Part shown: positions 1 to 7,809 of the stretch, piece after piece
Layout: each line of letters opens with the position of its first letter
Numbering within the stretch: the stretch's first letter is position 1
Assembly (NCBI RefSeq): GCF_018310345.1
Contig: NZ_JAGXBY010000004.1
Span: 1-64,000, forward strand
From: Ornithinibacillus massiliensis
GTDB taxonomy: Bacteria > Bacillota > Bacilli > Bacillales > Amphibacillaceae
DNA: 64,000 bases
Direction of reading: 5' to 3'
The notes under the pieces: generated by a model
The model's database searches: none
Seen by the model: only the letters and a program-made list of their open reading frames with translations
Told to the model about the DNA's origin: nothing
Position numbers and translations under genes: made by a program

Positions 1-150
1 ACCAATCAATCATAGGTAAATTCTTAGCAAAGAAGCTGCTAGCTTCTGTAATTCTTTAATAGAAAAAACAGGGTATGTTTTTTCTTGACATACTGGTTGT
101 TTTGTTCAGTTTTCAAGGAGCAAAATCTTTATCGCTATTTCAACAACAGC
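1..150 (-). promoter_or_regulatory. rRNA operon leader (precursor 16S region)
   Basis: On the minus strand this is the transcribed leader of an rRNA operon whose 16S gene would lie left of the window. It carries a Bacillus-type boxA element followed by CTGAACAAAACAACC, the usual rrn leader context. There is no open frame. Three promoters feed it from the right. In B. subtilis an rRNA operon (rrnD) also lies beside perR-ygzB, which agrees with this reading. The 16S gene itself is not visible. Confidence 0.8.
110..122 (-). promoter_or_regulatory. boxA antitermination element
   Basis: Minus strand TGCTCCTTGAAAA matches the Bacillus rrn boxA (TGCTCTTTGAAAA) at all but one base. BoxA in nascent rRNA binds NusB/NusE and protects long untranslated transcripts from Rho. 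Confidence 0.7.
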
Positions 151-156
151 TTTTAT

Positions 157-185
157 ATATTATCATGTTGACCACATTATGTCAA
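157..185 (-). promoter_or_regulatory. rrn promoter, proximal
   Basis: TTGACA (180-185) and TAATAT (157-162) with 17 bp between them on the minus strand, just upstream of the rrn leader. The -35 box lies inside an inverted repeat, TGTTGAC-N8-GTCAACA (166-187). Confidence 0.85.
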
Positions 186-245
186 CAACATTTTCCAAGA
201 AGTTTTTCACTTTCTTGAATCGCTTCTCAAATCAGCGACTTTAAT

Positions 246-275
246 AATATATCATGTTTGCCATTATAATGTCAA
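246..275 (-). promoter_or_regulatory. rrn promoter, middle
   Basis: TTGACA (270-275) and TATATT (246-251) with 18 bp between them, minus strand. It overlaps a near-perfect 24 bp palindrome at 255-278 with outer arms TGTTTG/CAAACA and centre CATTATAATG. Confidence 0.75.
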
Positions 276-343
276 ACACTTTTTTTAATTTGTTTTCAAA
301 TATCTGTCGCTAAATGATGCGTGTCATTTGAGCAACGGATATA

Positions 344-372
344 ACTTTACCATTTATATCAACCTAAGTCAA
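344..372 (-). promoter_or_regulatory. rrn promoter, distal
   Basis: TTGACT (367-372) and TAAAGT (344-349) with a 17 bp spacer on the minus strand. This would be a third tandem start for the rRNA operon, weaker by consensus than the two downstream. Confidence 0.55.
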
Positions 373-495
373 CACTAATTTTTACTTTTATTTAATGTCG
401 TTTAATAACAACCATTACTAATGTATTCTATTCATATCTAAGCTATCGTGTGCAATGAACCTTTCATATACTATGTCCATATTATAGGAAAACAA

Positions 496-524
496 TTCTA
501 TTGTTTATAAAAAAATGCTATACT
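496..524 (+). promoter_or_regulatory. ygzB promoter
   Basis: Extended -10 box TGCTATACT (516-524) with a weak -35 TTCTAT (496-501) 17 bp upstream, ahead of AAGGAGG at 538-544. Confidence 0.55.
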
Positions 525-554
525 ACACATATATAATAAGGAGGACACATTTGT

Positions 555-941
555 ATGGCTCAACTAGTTTATTCGAGTAAAATCAATAAAATCCGTTCCT
601 TTGCCCTAATACTTATATTTGCGGGAATTGGCTTTATGTACATAGGTTTGTTAGTAAAGAAGATTGATTGGTTAATGGCTATATTCTTTCTTATAGGCGT
701 CATCTCCATTGTATTGAGTACAGTAGTATACTTTTGGATAGGGATGCTCTCAACTAAAGCAGTTCCAATTATATGTCCAAGCTGTGAGAAGCCAACCAAA
801 ATGCTAGGACGTGTTGATGCTTGTATGCATTGCAAACAACCACTAACATTAGATAAAGATCTCGAGGGTAAGGAATTTGATGAAAAATACAATTCTCGAA
901 AATACCAAAGAGAACAGAAGAAAAATAATAACACCAAATAG
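555..941 (+). CDS. ygzB: YgzB family membrane protein with zinc-ribbon motif (UPF0295)
   Basis: A 128-residue protein recognised as B. subtilis YgzB by the segment [16 protein letters not shown] and the tail following [10 protein letters not shown]. There are two membrane spans (about 15-35 and 40-64) and then a cytoplasmic C-terminus with CPSC (74-77) and CMHC (90-93), a likely four-cysteine zinc site. Its function is unknown. AAGGAGG lies 10 bases before the ATG. As in B. subtilis it sits between perR and an rRNA operon, although here a folate operon has been inserted between it and perR. An intrinsic terminator follows at once. Confidence 0.9.
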   Translation: MAQLVYSSKINKIRSFALILIFAGIGFMYIGLLVKKIDWLMAIFFLIGVISIVLSTVVYFWIGMLSTKAVPIICPSCEKPTKMLGRVDACMHCKQPLTLDKDLEGKEFDEKYNSRKYQREQKKNNNTK

Positions 942-971
942 CATCTGCCTATCGGTAGATGCTATTTTTTT
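940..971 (+). terminator. Intrinsic terminator of ygzB
   Basis: Stem AGCATCT / AGATGCT separated by 10 bases, then a T run. It overlaps the ygzB stop codon. Confidence 0.85.
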
Positions 972-1108
972 AAGAATTAGCACAGTAATACATCTTTCCC
1001 CTCCCCATCTAAATACTTTTGCATTTTTACAAGCGGCCTGAGTTGTATAGAAATAATCAATATAATTATAGAAAGAAAAGCGATGTTTTTTAGAAATGAG
1101 GAATTTCA

Positions 1109-1693
1109 TTGATACTTATAATAGATAATTATGATTCTTTTACATTTAATTTAGTTCAATATATAGACCAGCTAAATCAAGAGACTATTGTTGTTCGAAA
1201 TGATGAAATAACATTAGACATTATCCAGACTCTTCAACCATCTCATATATTACTTTCACCTGGTCCTGGCAATCCCAGTAATGCTGGGATATGTTTAGAT
1301 ATTGTCAAGGAGCTGTATCAAGACTATCCAATTCTCGGTGTTTGCTTAGGTCATCAGATTATAGCAGAAGCATTTGGAGGGAATGTAATTAAGGCGAGCG
1401 ATCCTACACATGGTAAGATATCTTCTATTAAGCATGATGGAAAAGGAATTTTTAAAGATTTAGCAAACCCTGTACAAATTACAAGATATCATTCTCTTAT
1501 AGTAGATAAAAACAGCTTTCCACAATGCCTAGAAATAAGTGCCTATACGGAAGCTGGTGATATTGCCGCGTTAAGACATAAACAATATCCGATAGAAGGG
1601 ATTCAAGGTCATCCAGAATCTATTCTTTCCGAAAGTGGCCTAGCATTATTAGATAATTTTCTCAGTTCTAAGAGGAGCGTAATGAATGAATAA
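1109..1693 (+). CDS. pabA: Glutamine amidotransferase subunit, aminodeoxychorismate/anthranilate synthase component II
   Basis: A class I glutamine amidotransferase of 194 residues that releases ammonia from glutamine for its synthase partner. The catalytic triad is visible: Cys79 in GVCLGHQ, His168 and Glu170 in GHPES. The start is TTG, with GAGGAA 7 bases upstream and no better alternative in frame. It overlaps the next gene by 8 bases (ATGAATGAATAA), which indicates translational coupling to a PabB-PabC fusion, so its main role is p-aminobenzoate synthesis for folate. In many bacilli PabA also serves tryptophan synthesis, which cannot be judged from this locus. Confidence 0.9.
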   Translation: MILIIDNYDSFTFNLVQYIDQLNQETIVVRNDEITLDIIQTLQPSHILLSPGPGNPSNAGICLDIVKELYQDYPILGVCLGHQIIAEAFGGNVIKASDPTHGKISSIKHDGKGIFKDLANPVQITRYHSLIVDKNSFPQCLEISAYTEAGDIAALRHKQYPIEGIQGHPESILSESGLALLDNFLSSKRSVMNE

Positions 1694-3410
1694 ACATAAA
1701 CCCTTCCTTCATTTTGATTTTAATGGAACTTCTACTACTTTTGAAAACCCTGTTGAGATTATAACGACTGATGAGATTGATCAAGTTGTTCCTAGTTTAG
1801 CGAAGATTCAAGATGCTATTCATAATGGCTATTATGCTGCTGGCTATGTATCCTACGAGGCAGCACCAGCCTTTGAACAATCCATGAAAGTATTTGATAC
1901 AAATCGTATGCCACTCTTATGGTTTGGAATATATGAAGGTACTAGTAACATAGCTAACAAATCAATTGGATCCTTCTATACTACAGATTGGAAGCCCAAT
2001 ACTTCTACGGAGGAATACAACCGTTCTATCAACCAAATCAAAACACATATTGAGTACGGAGAAACCTATCAAGTTAATTACACGATCCGTATGGATGCCG
2101 ATTTTCATGGGGATCCCTTTGCTTATTACCAACAACTGGCTAGTTCACAATCCGCCAATTATAGCGCATATTTAGATATAGAGGGTTTTAGTGTATTATC
2201 CGCTTCCCCGGAGTTGTTTTTCCATCTTAAAGAGGGAAAAATTACAACGAAGCCAATGAAAGGAACGATTGGTAGAGGGAACACTATAATAGAAGACCAA
2301 GAAAATGCCAAATGGCTTTCTCAGTCAGAGAAGAATCGGGCTGAGAATGTTATGATTGTTGATCTACTACGAAATGACTTAGGTAAATTAGCAAAGCCTG
2401 GCTCAGTAAAGGTACCGGAACTATTTACTATCGAGGAATATCCGACCGTATTTCAAATGACTTCTACTGTAACAGGGGAAATTGATAATGAGATAGGGAT
2501 TGTAGATATATTCAACGCATTATTTCCATGTGGTTCGATTACGGGTGCACCTAAGATCAGTACGATGAATATTATTCATGATCAAGAAACTACTCCGCGC
2601 GAGGTTTACTGTGGAGCAATTGGATTTATAACTCCGGAACAAGAAGCAATTTTCAATGTCCCAATCCGAACCGTAGTCATTGACGATAATGGCCAGGCTA
2701 CATATGGTGTTGGTGGCGGAATTACTTGGGACTCTAAGGAAGATGAAGAGTATAATGAAGTATTAACTAAAGCAAAGGTACTGTCTAATGCAAATAACGA
2801 TTTCCAGCTCATAGAAACGATTGGTTTATTCGATGGGGATTATCATGTTTTGGATAATCATTTACGAAGGCTTAAGCGCTCCGCTTCCTATTTTAAATTT
2901 CAATTCAACCAGGAGCAGCTAATGGAAATGCTCCATGACATTGCCAATAGACATCCAGATGGGAACTTTAGGGTACGAGTTATACTTTATCCAAACGGAG
3001 AGTTAGCCGTAGATGTCACAAAGGAAGAGGCTGTTGTTAACGACGGGAAACCTGTTTCATTAGCGAAACATGCGATATCCCAGGATGATATTTTTCTTTA
3101 TCATAAAACAACCAATCGTATCGTTTACGAAAAACTTCTGGGTGAGGTAGATGATGTGTTTGATGTTTTATTATGGAATGAACATCATGAGATAACAGAA
3201 TTCACCCGTGGTAATGTCGTCGTCGAACTTGCAGGAAAGCTATACACACCACCTGTACAGTCTGGTCTATTAGCTGGAACTTATCGAGAAAAACTACTGA
3301 ATGAAGGAACAATCTCAGAACGAGTTATTCGCATAGAGGAACTTTCTAATTGTAGTAAGATTTGGTTTATCAATAGTGTAAGGCAATGGGTATTAGTCCA
3401 TTTAGCATAA
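1686..3410 (+). CDS. pabB: Aminodeoxychorismate synthase component I fused to 4-amino-4-deoxychorismate lyase (PabB-PabC)
   Basis: A 574-residue fusion. Residues about 100-370 form the chorismate-binding domain, with PMKGT (Lys192, the lysine typical of PabB rather than the alanine of TrpE), ENVMIVDLLRNDLG and CGSITGAPK. Residues about 375-574 form a class IV PLP enzyme, with HKTTNR (Lys474, presumed PLP lysine) and ITEFTRGN. Chorismate plus ammonia gives aminodeoxychorismate, and the lyase then releases p-aminobenzoate and pyruvate. With pabA upstream, this two-gene operon holds the whole chorismate-to-pABA route. The C-terminus is shorter than in some free-standing PabC enzymes, but the catalytic residues are present. 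Confidence 0.9.
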   Translation: MNKHKPFLHFDFNGTSTTFENPVEIITTDEIDQVVPSLAKIQDAIHNGYYAAGYVSYEAAPAFEQSMKVFDTNRMPLLWFGIYEGTSNIANKSIGSFYTTDWKPNTSTEEYNRSINQIKTHIEYGETYQVNYTIRMDADFHGDPFAYYQQLASSQSANYSAYLDIEGFSVLSASPELFFHLKEGKITTKPMKGTIGRGNTIIEDQENAKWLSQSEKNRAENVMIVDLLRNDLGKLAKPGSVKVPELFTIEEYPTVFQMTSTVTGEIDNEIGIVDIFNALFPCGSITGAPKISTMNIIHDQETTPREVYCGAIGFITPEQEAIFNVPIRTVVIDDNGQATYGVGGGITWDSKEDEEYNEVLTKAKVLSNANNDFQLIETIGLFDGDYHVLDNHLRRLKRSASYFKFQFNQEQLMEMLHDIANRHPDGNFRVRVILYPNGELAVDVTKEEAVVNDGKPVSLAKHAISQDDIFLYHKTTNRIVYEKLLGEVDDVFDVLLWNEHHEITEFTRGNVVVELAGKLYTPPVQSGLLAGTYREKLLNEGTISERVIRIEELSNCSKIWFINSVRQWVLVHLA

Positions 3411-3441
3411 AAATAACCCTGCTACCATCATTGGAGCAGGG
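3411..3441 (-). terminator. Terminator of perR
   Basis: Stem AGCAGGG / CCCTGCT between convergent pabBC and perR. On the minus strand it is followed by TTATTTTTAT. On the plus strand the U-tract is poor, so it mainly serves perR. Confidence 0.7.
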
Positions 3442-3453
3442 CTATTCATTACA

Positions 3454-3897
3454 TTAATGTTTATGTCCTTTTTGCTGTTTACACTCTTCACAAGTTCCAT
3501 ATACTTCCATTCGGTGATGACTAACTTCAAATCCGGTCACTTTTGCTGCTAAGGATTCTACTTCATCTAATGATGGATAATGAAAGTCGACGATTTTTCC
3601 ACATGACTCACAAATAATATGGTAATGATCGGTTAAATTAATTTCGAACCTACTCGAGGAATCGCCGTATGTTAGTTCACGAACCAATCCGTTTTCACGT
3701 AGTACACGTAAATTGTTATATACTGTTGCTACACTCATATTAGGGAATTTTCCTTCTAGTGCTTTATATATATCATCGGCTGTTGGGTGAATAACTGAGT
3801 TCATTAGATAATCAAGCACCGCATGACGTTGTGGTGTAATACGTACCCCTGACTCTTTCAATGCAACAATTGCTTTTTGAAGTCTATTTTCTGACAC
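3454..3897 (-). CDS. perR: Peroxide-responsive repressor PerR (Fur family)
   Basis: A Fur-family metal-dependent repressor. I start it at the GTG at 3895-3897, 8 bases after GAGG, and not at the GTG three codons upstream, which overlaps the ribosome site. With this start (147 residues) the numbering equals B. subtilis PerR: His37, His91, His93 and Asp104 of the regulatory site and Cys96, 99, 136 and 139 of the structural zinc site. The exception is residue 85, Glu here (SSRFEI) where B. subtilis has Asp. Asp104, important for H2O2 sensing, is kept. The winged helix with [12 protein letters not shown] is intact. A PerR box overlaps its own promoter, so autoregulation is expected. Confidence 0.93.
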   Translation of the reverse strand: MSENRLQKAIVALKESGVRITPQRHAVLDYLMNSVIHPTADDIYKALEGKFPNMSVATVYNNLRVLRENGLVRELTYGDSSSRFEINLTDHYHIICESCGKIVDFHYPSLDEVESLAAKVTGFEVSHHRMEVYGTCEECKQQKGHKH

Positions 3898-3948
3898 GTC
3901 ATGCACCTCGCTTTCGTGAGAATTTCTAAGTCTGATACAATTATTATA

Positions 3949-3963
3949 TTATAATATTTATAA
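3949..3963 (-). promoter_or_regulatory. PerR box of perR
   Basis: TTATAATATTTATAA matches the PerR consensus TTATAATNATTATAA at 14 of 15 positions. It lies just downstream of the perR -10 box, a classic place for repression. Confidence 0.8.
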
Positions 3964-3965
3964 TT

Positions 3966-3995
3966 AGTGTACGCCTATCCATTCAGTCTTGTCAA
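3966..3995 (-). promoter_or_regulatory. perR promoter
   Basis: TTGACA (3990-3995) and TACACT (3966-3971), 18 bp spacer, minus strand. Confidence 0.7.
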
Positions 3996-4154
3996 TATTA
4001 GTATATTGTAATGGATAAATATTATAACTTAGTTGCCCGTGTCTCAAACAGAAATGCATAGACAATGAATTAGATAATATTAAAATCTAAGATGTTGTTA
4101 GTGCTTCTTACTTGCTCTGGAATATAATGTGCCAATATAATTTAGAGCAATAAA

Positions 4155-4712
4155 TTACACTTCCGTATTCAGCGGTAACTCTTCCCCACCTAATTCTTTA
4201 TTCACATATCTAGCTGCGACAAATAAATAATCAGATAATCGATTTAAATAGGATACAACTAAAGGATTAGCTAATTCTTCTACCAGACCAACTGCTAGTC
4301 TCTCGGCTCGACGTGTTACAGTTCTTGCCACATGGAGTGCACTTGATGCACGGTGGCCTGACGGTAGAATAAATTGCTTTAAGGCATCTAAATGCTGATC
4401 CCACTCGTCAATTTGCTTTTCTAGCTCTTCAATATGCTCTTTCTTAAGCTTCCATACTACTTCCTTATCCGGTGGTGTTGCTAATTCTGCACCAACATGG
4501 AAAAGAATCGTTTGAACCCGGTGCATTTGCTCTAGAAAACTAGCCTTCCCTTCCCAGCTCTCTCCTTCTAGTAGACTGGATGCAAGACCAATCATGGAAT
4601 TGGCTTCATCACAAGTTCCGTATGCTTCTACCCGAAGATCATTCTTTGGCACTCTTTTTCCATATACTAATGAAGTTAAGCCCTTATCACCTGATCTTGT
4701 ATAAATTCGCAT
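4155..4712 (-). CDS. ATP:cob(I)alamin adenosyltransferase, PduO type
   Basis: A 185-residue PduO-family enzyme that transfers the 5'-deoxyadenosyl group of ATP to cob(I)alamin. The signatures are the N-terminal RIYTRSGDKGLTSL and the helix SGHRASSALHVARTVTRRAE with its conserved arginines. I start it at the ATG after GGGGG (the frame continues 16 codons upstream). The ATG lies one base after the stop of the dehydrogenase gene, so the two are cotranscribed and translationally coupled. It is similar to B. subtilis YvqK. There is no B12-biosynthesis neighbour, so it probably activates imported corrinoid. Confidence 0.88.
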   Translation of the reverse strand: MRIYTRSGDKGLTSLVYGKRVPKNDLRVEAYGTCDEANSMIGLASSLLEGESWEGKASFLEQMHRVQTILFHVGAELATPPDKEVVWKLKKEHIEELEKQIDEWDQHLDALKQFILPSGHRASSALHVARTVTRRAERLAVGLVEELANPLVVSYLNRLSDYLFVAARYVNKELGGEELPLNTEV

Positions 4713-4713
4713 T

Positions 4714-5664
4714 TTAATACCCCCTAGATGGATCAACTTTATTAACGTAGTCACTTTCACCGTTCAGTAGTTTATCTAGGTTTTCCTGGAATATCGCTAA
4801 TGCTCGAACCATATAGTTTGGTGACTGTCCAGAGATATGTGGTGTTACCGTAATATTTGGTTCTGCCCATAGCGGACTATCTTCTGGAAGAGGTTCCTGC
4901 TCAAAAACATCTAATACCGCATGGGCAATTTGCTGCTCTTTAACAGCTTGTAACAAGGTTTCCGTTCTAACAAGGTCACCTCTACCTATATTAATAAAAA
5001 CAGCATCATGTTTCATCAGAATAAAATGCTCTTCTGTTAATAGGTATCTTGTTTCTGCAGTACTTGGTAAGACTGAGACAATGAAATCTGCGCTTGGTAG
5101 TACCTCTTTAATCGCTTTGATTGTATATACTTGATCAAAATGCTCTACTAGTCTTCCACTACGAGAAACACCAATTGTCGTCATCTGGAAGGCTTTTGCA
5201 AGTCTTGCTACTTCCTGTCCAATTGCTCCCGTGCCTAAGACGAGAAGTGTTTGCCCTGTTATTTCCTTCATGCGTACTGATTTATCCCATTTATGATTTT
5301 TTTCATTTTCCATTAGCGTTTTTTCTTGTCTATACACTTGTAGCATCATAGAAAGACTATATTCGGCCATCTGAGTTTTATGAATACCGCGAGCGTTTGT
5401 AATCAGAATTCCCCTATCTTCTATTTGCTGAAAAGGTAATTGCTCTACACCAGCTGAAAGCACCATGATCCACTTTAGTTGTGCAGCCCTTTCTAGTTTC
5501 GACTCATCTACATCATCACCATATGTTACTAGTACAGAAGCCTTCTCTAAATGTTGCTCCGCTTCTTCCATACCTGTTGTAAAAATAAACTCCACGTTCG
5601 GATAGCTTTCTACCAATGTGTGCTGATGTTTTTCTGAAATACTTGCTGAGAAAAGAATAACCAA
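4714..5664 (-). CDS. D-2-hydroxyacid dehydrogenase, NAD-binding
   Basis: A 316-residue member of the D-isomer 2-hydroxyacid dehydrogenase family (glyoxylate/phosphoglycerate dehydrogenase-like). The Rossmann motif is GTGAIG (144-149). Catalytic residues are Arg228 (NIGRGD), Glu257 (DVFEQE) and His276 (TPHISG). There is no ACT domain, so it is not a full-length SerA. The substrate cannot be told from sequence. The start is TTG, with GGGGG about 9 bases upstream. It is the first gene of a two-gene unit with the cobalamin adenosyltransferase, a pairing with no evident metabolic link. Confidence 0.85.
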   Translation of the reverse strand: MVILFSASISEKHQHTLVESYPNVEFIFTTGMEEAEQHLEKASVLVTYGDDVDESKLERAAQLKWIMVLSAGVEQLPFQQIEDRGILITNARGIHKTQMAEYSLSMMLQVYRQEKTLMENEKNHKWDKSVRMKEITGQTLLVLGTGAIGQEVARLAKAFQMTTIGVSRSGRLVEHFDQVYTIKAIKEVLPSADFIVSVLPSTAETRYLLTEEHFILMKHDAVFINIGRGDLVRTETLLQAVKEQQIAHAVLDVFEQEPLPEDSPLWAEPNITVTPHISGQSPNYMVRALAIFQENLDKLLNGESDYVNKVDPSRGY

Positions 5665-5741
5665 GCTAAATTCCCCCTTTATAATAACTATTAATCCCTA
5701 TCTCCATAATAAACACATTAGAAAGATTGAACAACTTAAAT

Positions 5742-5773
5742 CAGAAAAGCTTCGTGCGCTCGGAGTTAGACGC
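5742..5773. repeat. Possible remnant of a Bacillaceae intergenic repeat
   Basis: The stretch AGAAAAGCTTCGTGCGCTC followed by GGAGTTAGACGC resembles the 'AGAAAAGCGCAAGCGC...CTAGACGC' repeats that I recall from intergenic DNA of related bacilli. It is a single, decayed copy, and the assignment rests on memory. Confidence 0.3.
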
Positions 5774-5799
5774 TTTGATTTGATACGTTCCTATCTGTC

Positions 5800-5834
5800 A
5801 AAAAAAGCCAGATCCCAACTATGAGATACTGGCT
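5800..5834 (-). terminator. Terminator of the sugar transferase gene
   Basis: Stem AGCCAG / CTGGCT followed on the minus strand by seven T. Confidence 0.8.
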
Positions 5835-5842
5835 ACGCAATA

Positions 5843-6505
5843 TTAGTCTTTCTTTTTAAACAAACGTTTGATAGATTGAAAGAAAATCATGGCATCTAGC
5901 TTAAAGGAGCAGTTCTGCGTATAGTATAGATCATATCTTATTTTCAAACCGTGCTTTTCATTGGTAGCTCCTTTTATTTGAGCATAGCCGGTCAATCCAG
6001 GTCGAACTTTAAGACGCTTCATCTGCTGGCGGTTGTAATAATCAACTATTTCTGGTCGCTCTGGGCTTGGTCCTACTAGACTCATATCCCCTCGAATTAC
6101 ATTAATCAATTGCGGTAATTTATCTAAATGATACTTACTTAACCACAGTCCTGTACTCGTGTACGTAACATGTTTATCCCGGATTATCTTAAAGTAATTC
6201 GGTACGCCGTTATCCCAGGAGCTTGGAAATGGATATGGCGGAAGCTGGCGAATGACCTTGGATCCGTTTGTCATCGTACGGAAGGACCACATGACAAACG
6301 TCCGATTATTTTTCCCTACTCGTACTTCTCGATTGAAAATAGGCTTCCCTTCTTTTTTCGCTATTCGTATACAAATGTATAAGAATAGAGGTAAAAAAAA
6401 GAGAAATAGAATGGTACACACGATCATATCTGATAGTCTTTTAAGAAAGAAATAAAGATTGATATGGATGAAATAATTTGTTTTCGTTTTGGCAGACTCT
6501 AGCAT
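5843..6505 (-). CDS. Bacterial sugar transferase (undecaprenyl-phosphate sugar-1-phosphate transferase family)
   Basis: A member of the family that starts exopolysaccharide or wall glycan assembly by moving a sugar-1-phosphate from a nucleotide sugar to undecaprenyl phosphate at the inner face of the membrane. Visible motifs: KRLSD before a single membrane hairpin (about 25-46), SFRTM, LDKLPQLINVIRGDMSLVGP and VRPGLTGYAQIKG. I choose the ATG at 6505 (220 residues, usual length). A TTG 19 codons upstream lacks a ribosome site. It stands alone with its own terminator and no other polysaccharide genes, so it may initiate a pathway encoded elsewhere. Confidence 0.85.
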   Translation of the reverse strand: MLESAKTKTNYFIHINLYFFLKRLSDMIVCTILFLFFLPLFLYICIRIAKKEGKPIFNREVRVGKNNRTFVMWSFRTMTNGSKVIRQLPPYPFPSSWDNGVPNYFKIIRDKHVTYTSTGLWLSKYHLDKLPQLINVIRGDMSLVGPSPERPEIVDYYNRQQMKRLKVRPGLTGYAQIKGATNEKHGLKIRYDLYYTQNCSFKLDAMIFFQSIKRLFKKKD

Positions 6506-6654
6506 CTTCTGATCATACCTTTCTTTACATTGTACAAATCCTATTACTAAATACGTATTCAAAGCGTTAGGCTTATATAACTATGTAATAGAAAAGTAAT
6601 ATAATCAGTCTTCAAATTTTGGTAACGATAAATCACCTGAAAATGATGATACAC

Positions 6655-6696
6655 AAAAGGGACACATACTTAGATTCTACTAAAATATGTGTCCCC
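6655..6696 (-). terminator. Terminator of bcp
   Basis: Ten-base stem GGGACACATA / TATGTGTCCC, with CCCTTTTGTGT on the minus strand. Confidence 0.75.
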
Positions 6697-6704
6697 TTAT
6701 ACGA

Positions 6705-7175
6705 TTATACTAAATTATCACGAATAAAGTTCAGTGCATCTTCCACATGACCATCCACTTTCACTTTACGATACTCTTTCTGAAGTTTACCTTCTTTATC
6801 AAGAATGAAAGTGGAGCGCTCTACACCATAATACTCTCTACCAAAGTTCTTTTTGAGCTTCCATACATCATATGCTTCTGCTACCTTATGATCCTCATCA
6901 GCTAAAAGTAAAAATGGTAGTTCGTGCTTTGTTTTAAATTTTTGATGACTTGCAACTGGATCTGGACTAACACCCACGATTACAGCATCAAGCTCTTTAA
7001 AGCTTTCATGATTATCACGAAAATCACAAGCCTCTGTTGTACATCCTGGTGTCATGTCCTTCGGATAAAAATATAACACAACATGCTTTCCTTTTAAATC
7101 CTCTAAACGAACTTCTTCTCCTTCTTGGTTAGGAAGGGCAAAGGAAGGGGCAGGTTTTCCTATTTCTAACGTCAT
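6705..7175 (-). CDS. bcp: Thioredoxin-dependent thiol peroxidase (BCP/PrxQ)
   Basis: A 156-residue atypical 2-Cys peroxiredoxin that reduces H2O2 and organic peroxides with electrons from thioredoxin. FYPKDMTPGCTTEACDFRD contains the peroxidatic Cys45 and the resolving Cys50, the PrxQ arrangement. It corresponds to B. subtilis YgaF and, as there, lies between perR and gsaB. GGAGG precedes the ATG. I found no convincing PerR box in front of it, so PerR control cannot be claimed despite the neighbourhood. Confidence 0.93.
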   Translation of the reverse strand: MTLEIGKPAPSFALPNQEGEEVRLEDLKGKHVVLYFYPKDMTPGCTTEACDFRDNHESFKELDAVIVGVSPDPVASHQKFKTKHELPFLLLADEDHKVAEAYDVWKLKKNFGREYYGVERSTFILDKEGKLQKEYRKVKVDGHVEDALNFIRDNLV

Positions 7176-7233
7176 TTATAAAACCTCCAAAACTTTAATT
7201 CACCTTCACTATAACATTACGATAAGTGGAATG

Positions 7234-7671
7234 CTATTCTCTTGCCCGCTCCTGATTAGAATTGACAAAATGAATTACAAATGCTGTCGGTAAAATATAG
7301 CCAATTAATGCTTCAATTAACGCAAGTAATCTTCCAATACCAATCGGGGTAATATCACCATAACCAATCGTCAACATCGTAACACCACTAAAATACATCG
7401 AATGTATCAAAGATCCAATTGGACTGACCTTCCTTAATTCCCCACCTTCAACCAAGTAAATCCCTTCAAAGGAAAGGATAAAATAAATTAAACCAAATCC
7501 AATTATGACAATCGTATAGGTAATCACTAAAGAAGTGAACATTTCAATGGAAAAGCTCCGCTCCTTTATTCGGAATCCCATGATTTCCTTTTCTCCTATA
7601 ACAAATCCATAGATACTTTTAGCAATAATGAAGCTTACAACGATTACCAATAACCATGGTAGTATACTCAT
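7234..7671 (-). CDS. Two-transmembrane potassium channel
   Basis: A small ion channel of 145 residues. The selectivity filter TIGYGD (101-106) sits between a pore helix and a final membrane helix (about 110-136). Two further hydrophobic segments lie near the N-terminus (1-22 and 48-68). No RCK or cyclic-nucleotide domain follows, so it is a minimal channel with little cytoplasmic sensing. I start it at the ATG after GAGGGAG; a start nine codons upstream has no ribosome site. It diverges from hemL. Confidence 0.85.
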   Translation of the reverse strand: MSILPWLLVIVVSFIIAKSIYGFVIGEKEIMGFRIKERSFSIEMFTSLVITYTIVIIGFGLIYFILSFEGIYLVEGGELRKVSPIGSLIHSMYFSGVTMLTIGYGDITPIGIGRLLALIEALIGYILPTAFVIHFVNSNQERARE

Positions 7672-7809
7672 ACAATCTCCCTCTTCTTTTATAAGCATTA
7701 CTACATAATATGCTAGTAGTTCCGAGGGCTTGTCATTTTATTTTCAAGTTGAATGCGATACAATAAGTAACGTGAAATAAAACTAGCATGCTTTTTACAT
7801 AGGAGGAAA

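Noticed and set aside
569..937. Minus-strand 122-codon frame opposite ygzB
   Set aside because: Shadow of ygzB, which has the recognised family sequence and ribosome site.
7672..7809. PerR box ahead of gsaB or bcp
   Set aside because: No sequence with fewer than about four mismatches to TTATAATNATTATAA was found in either upstream region.
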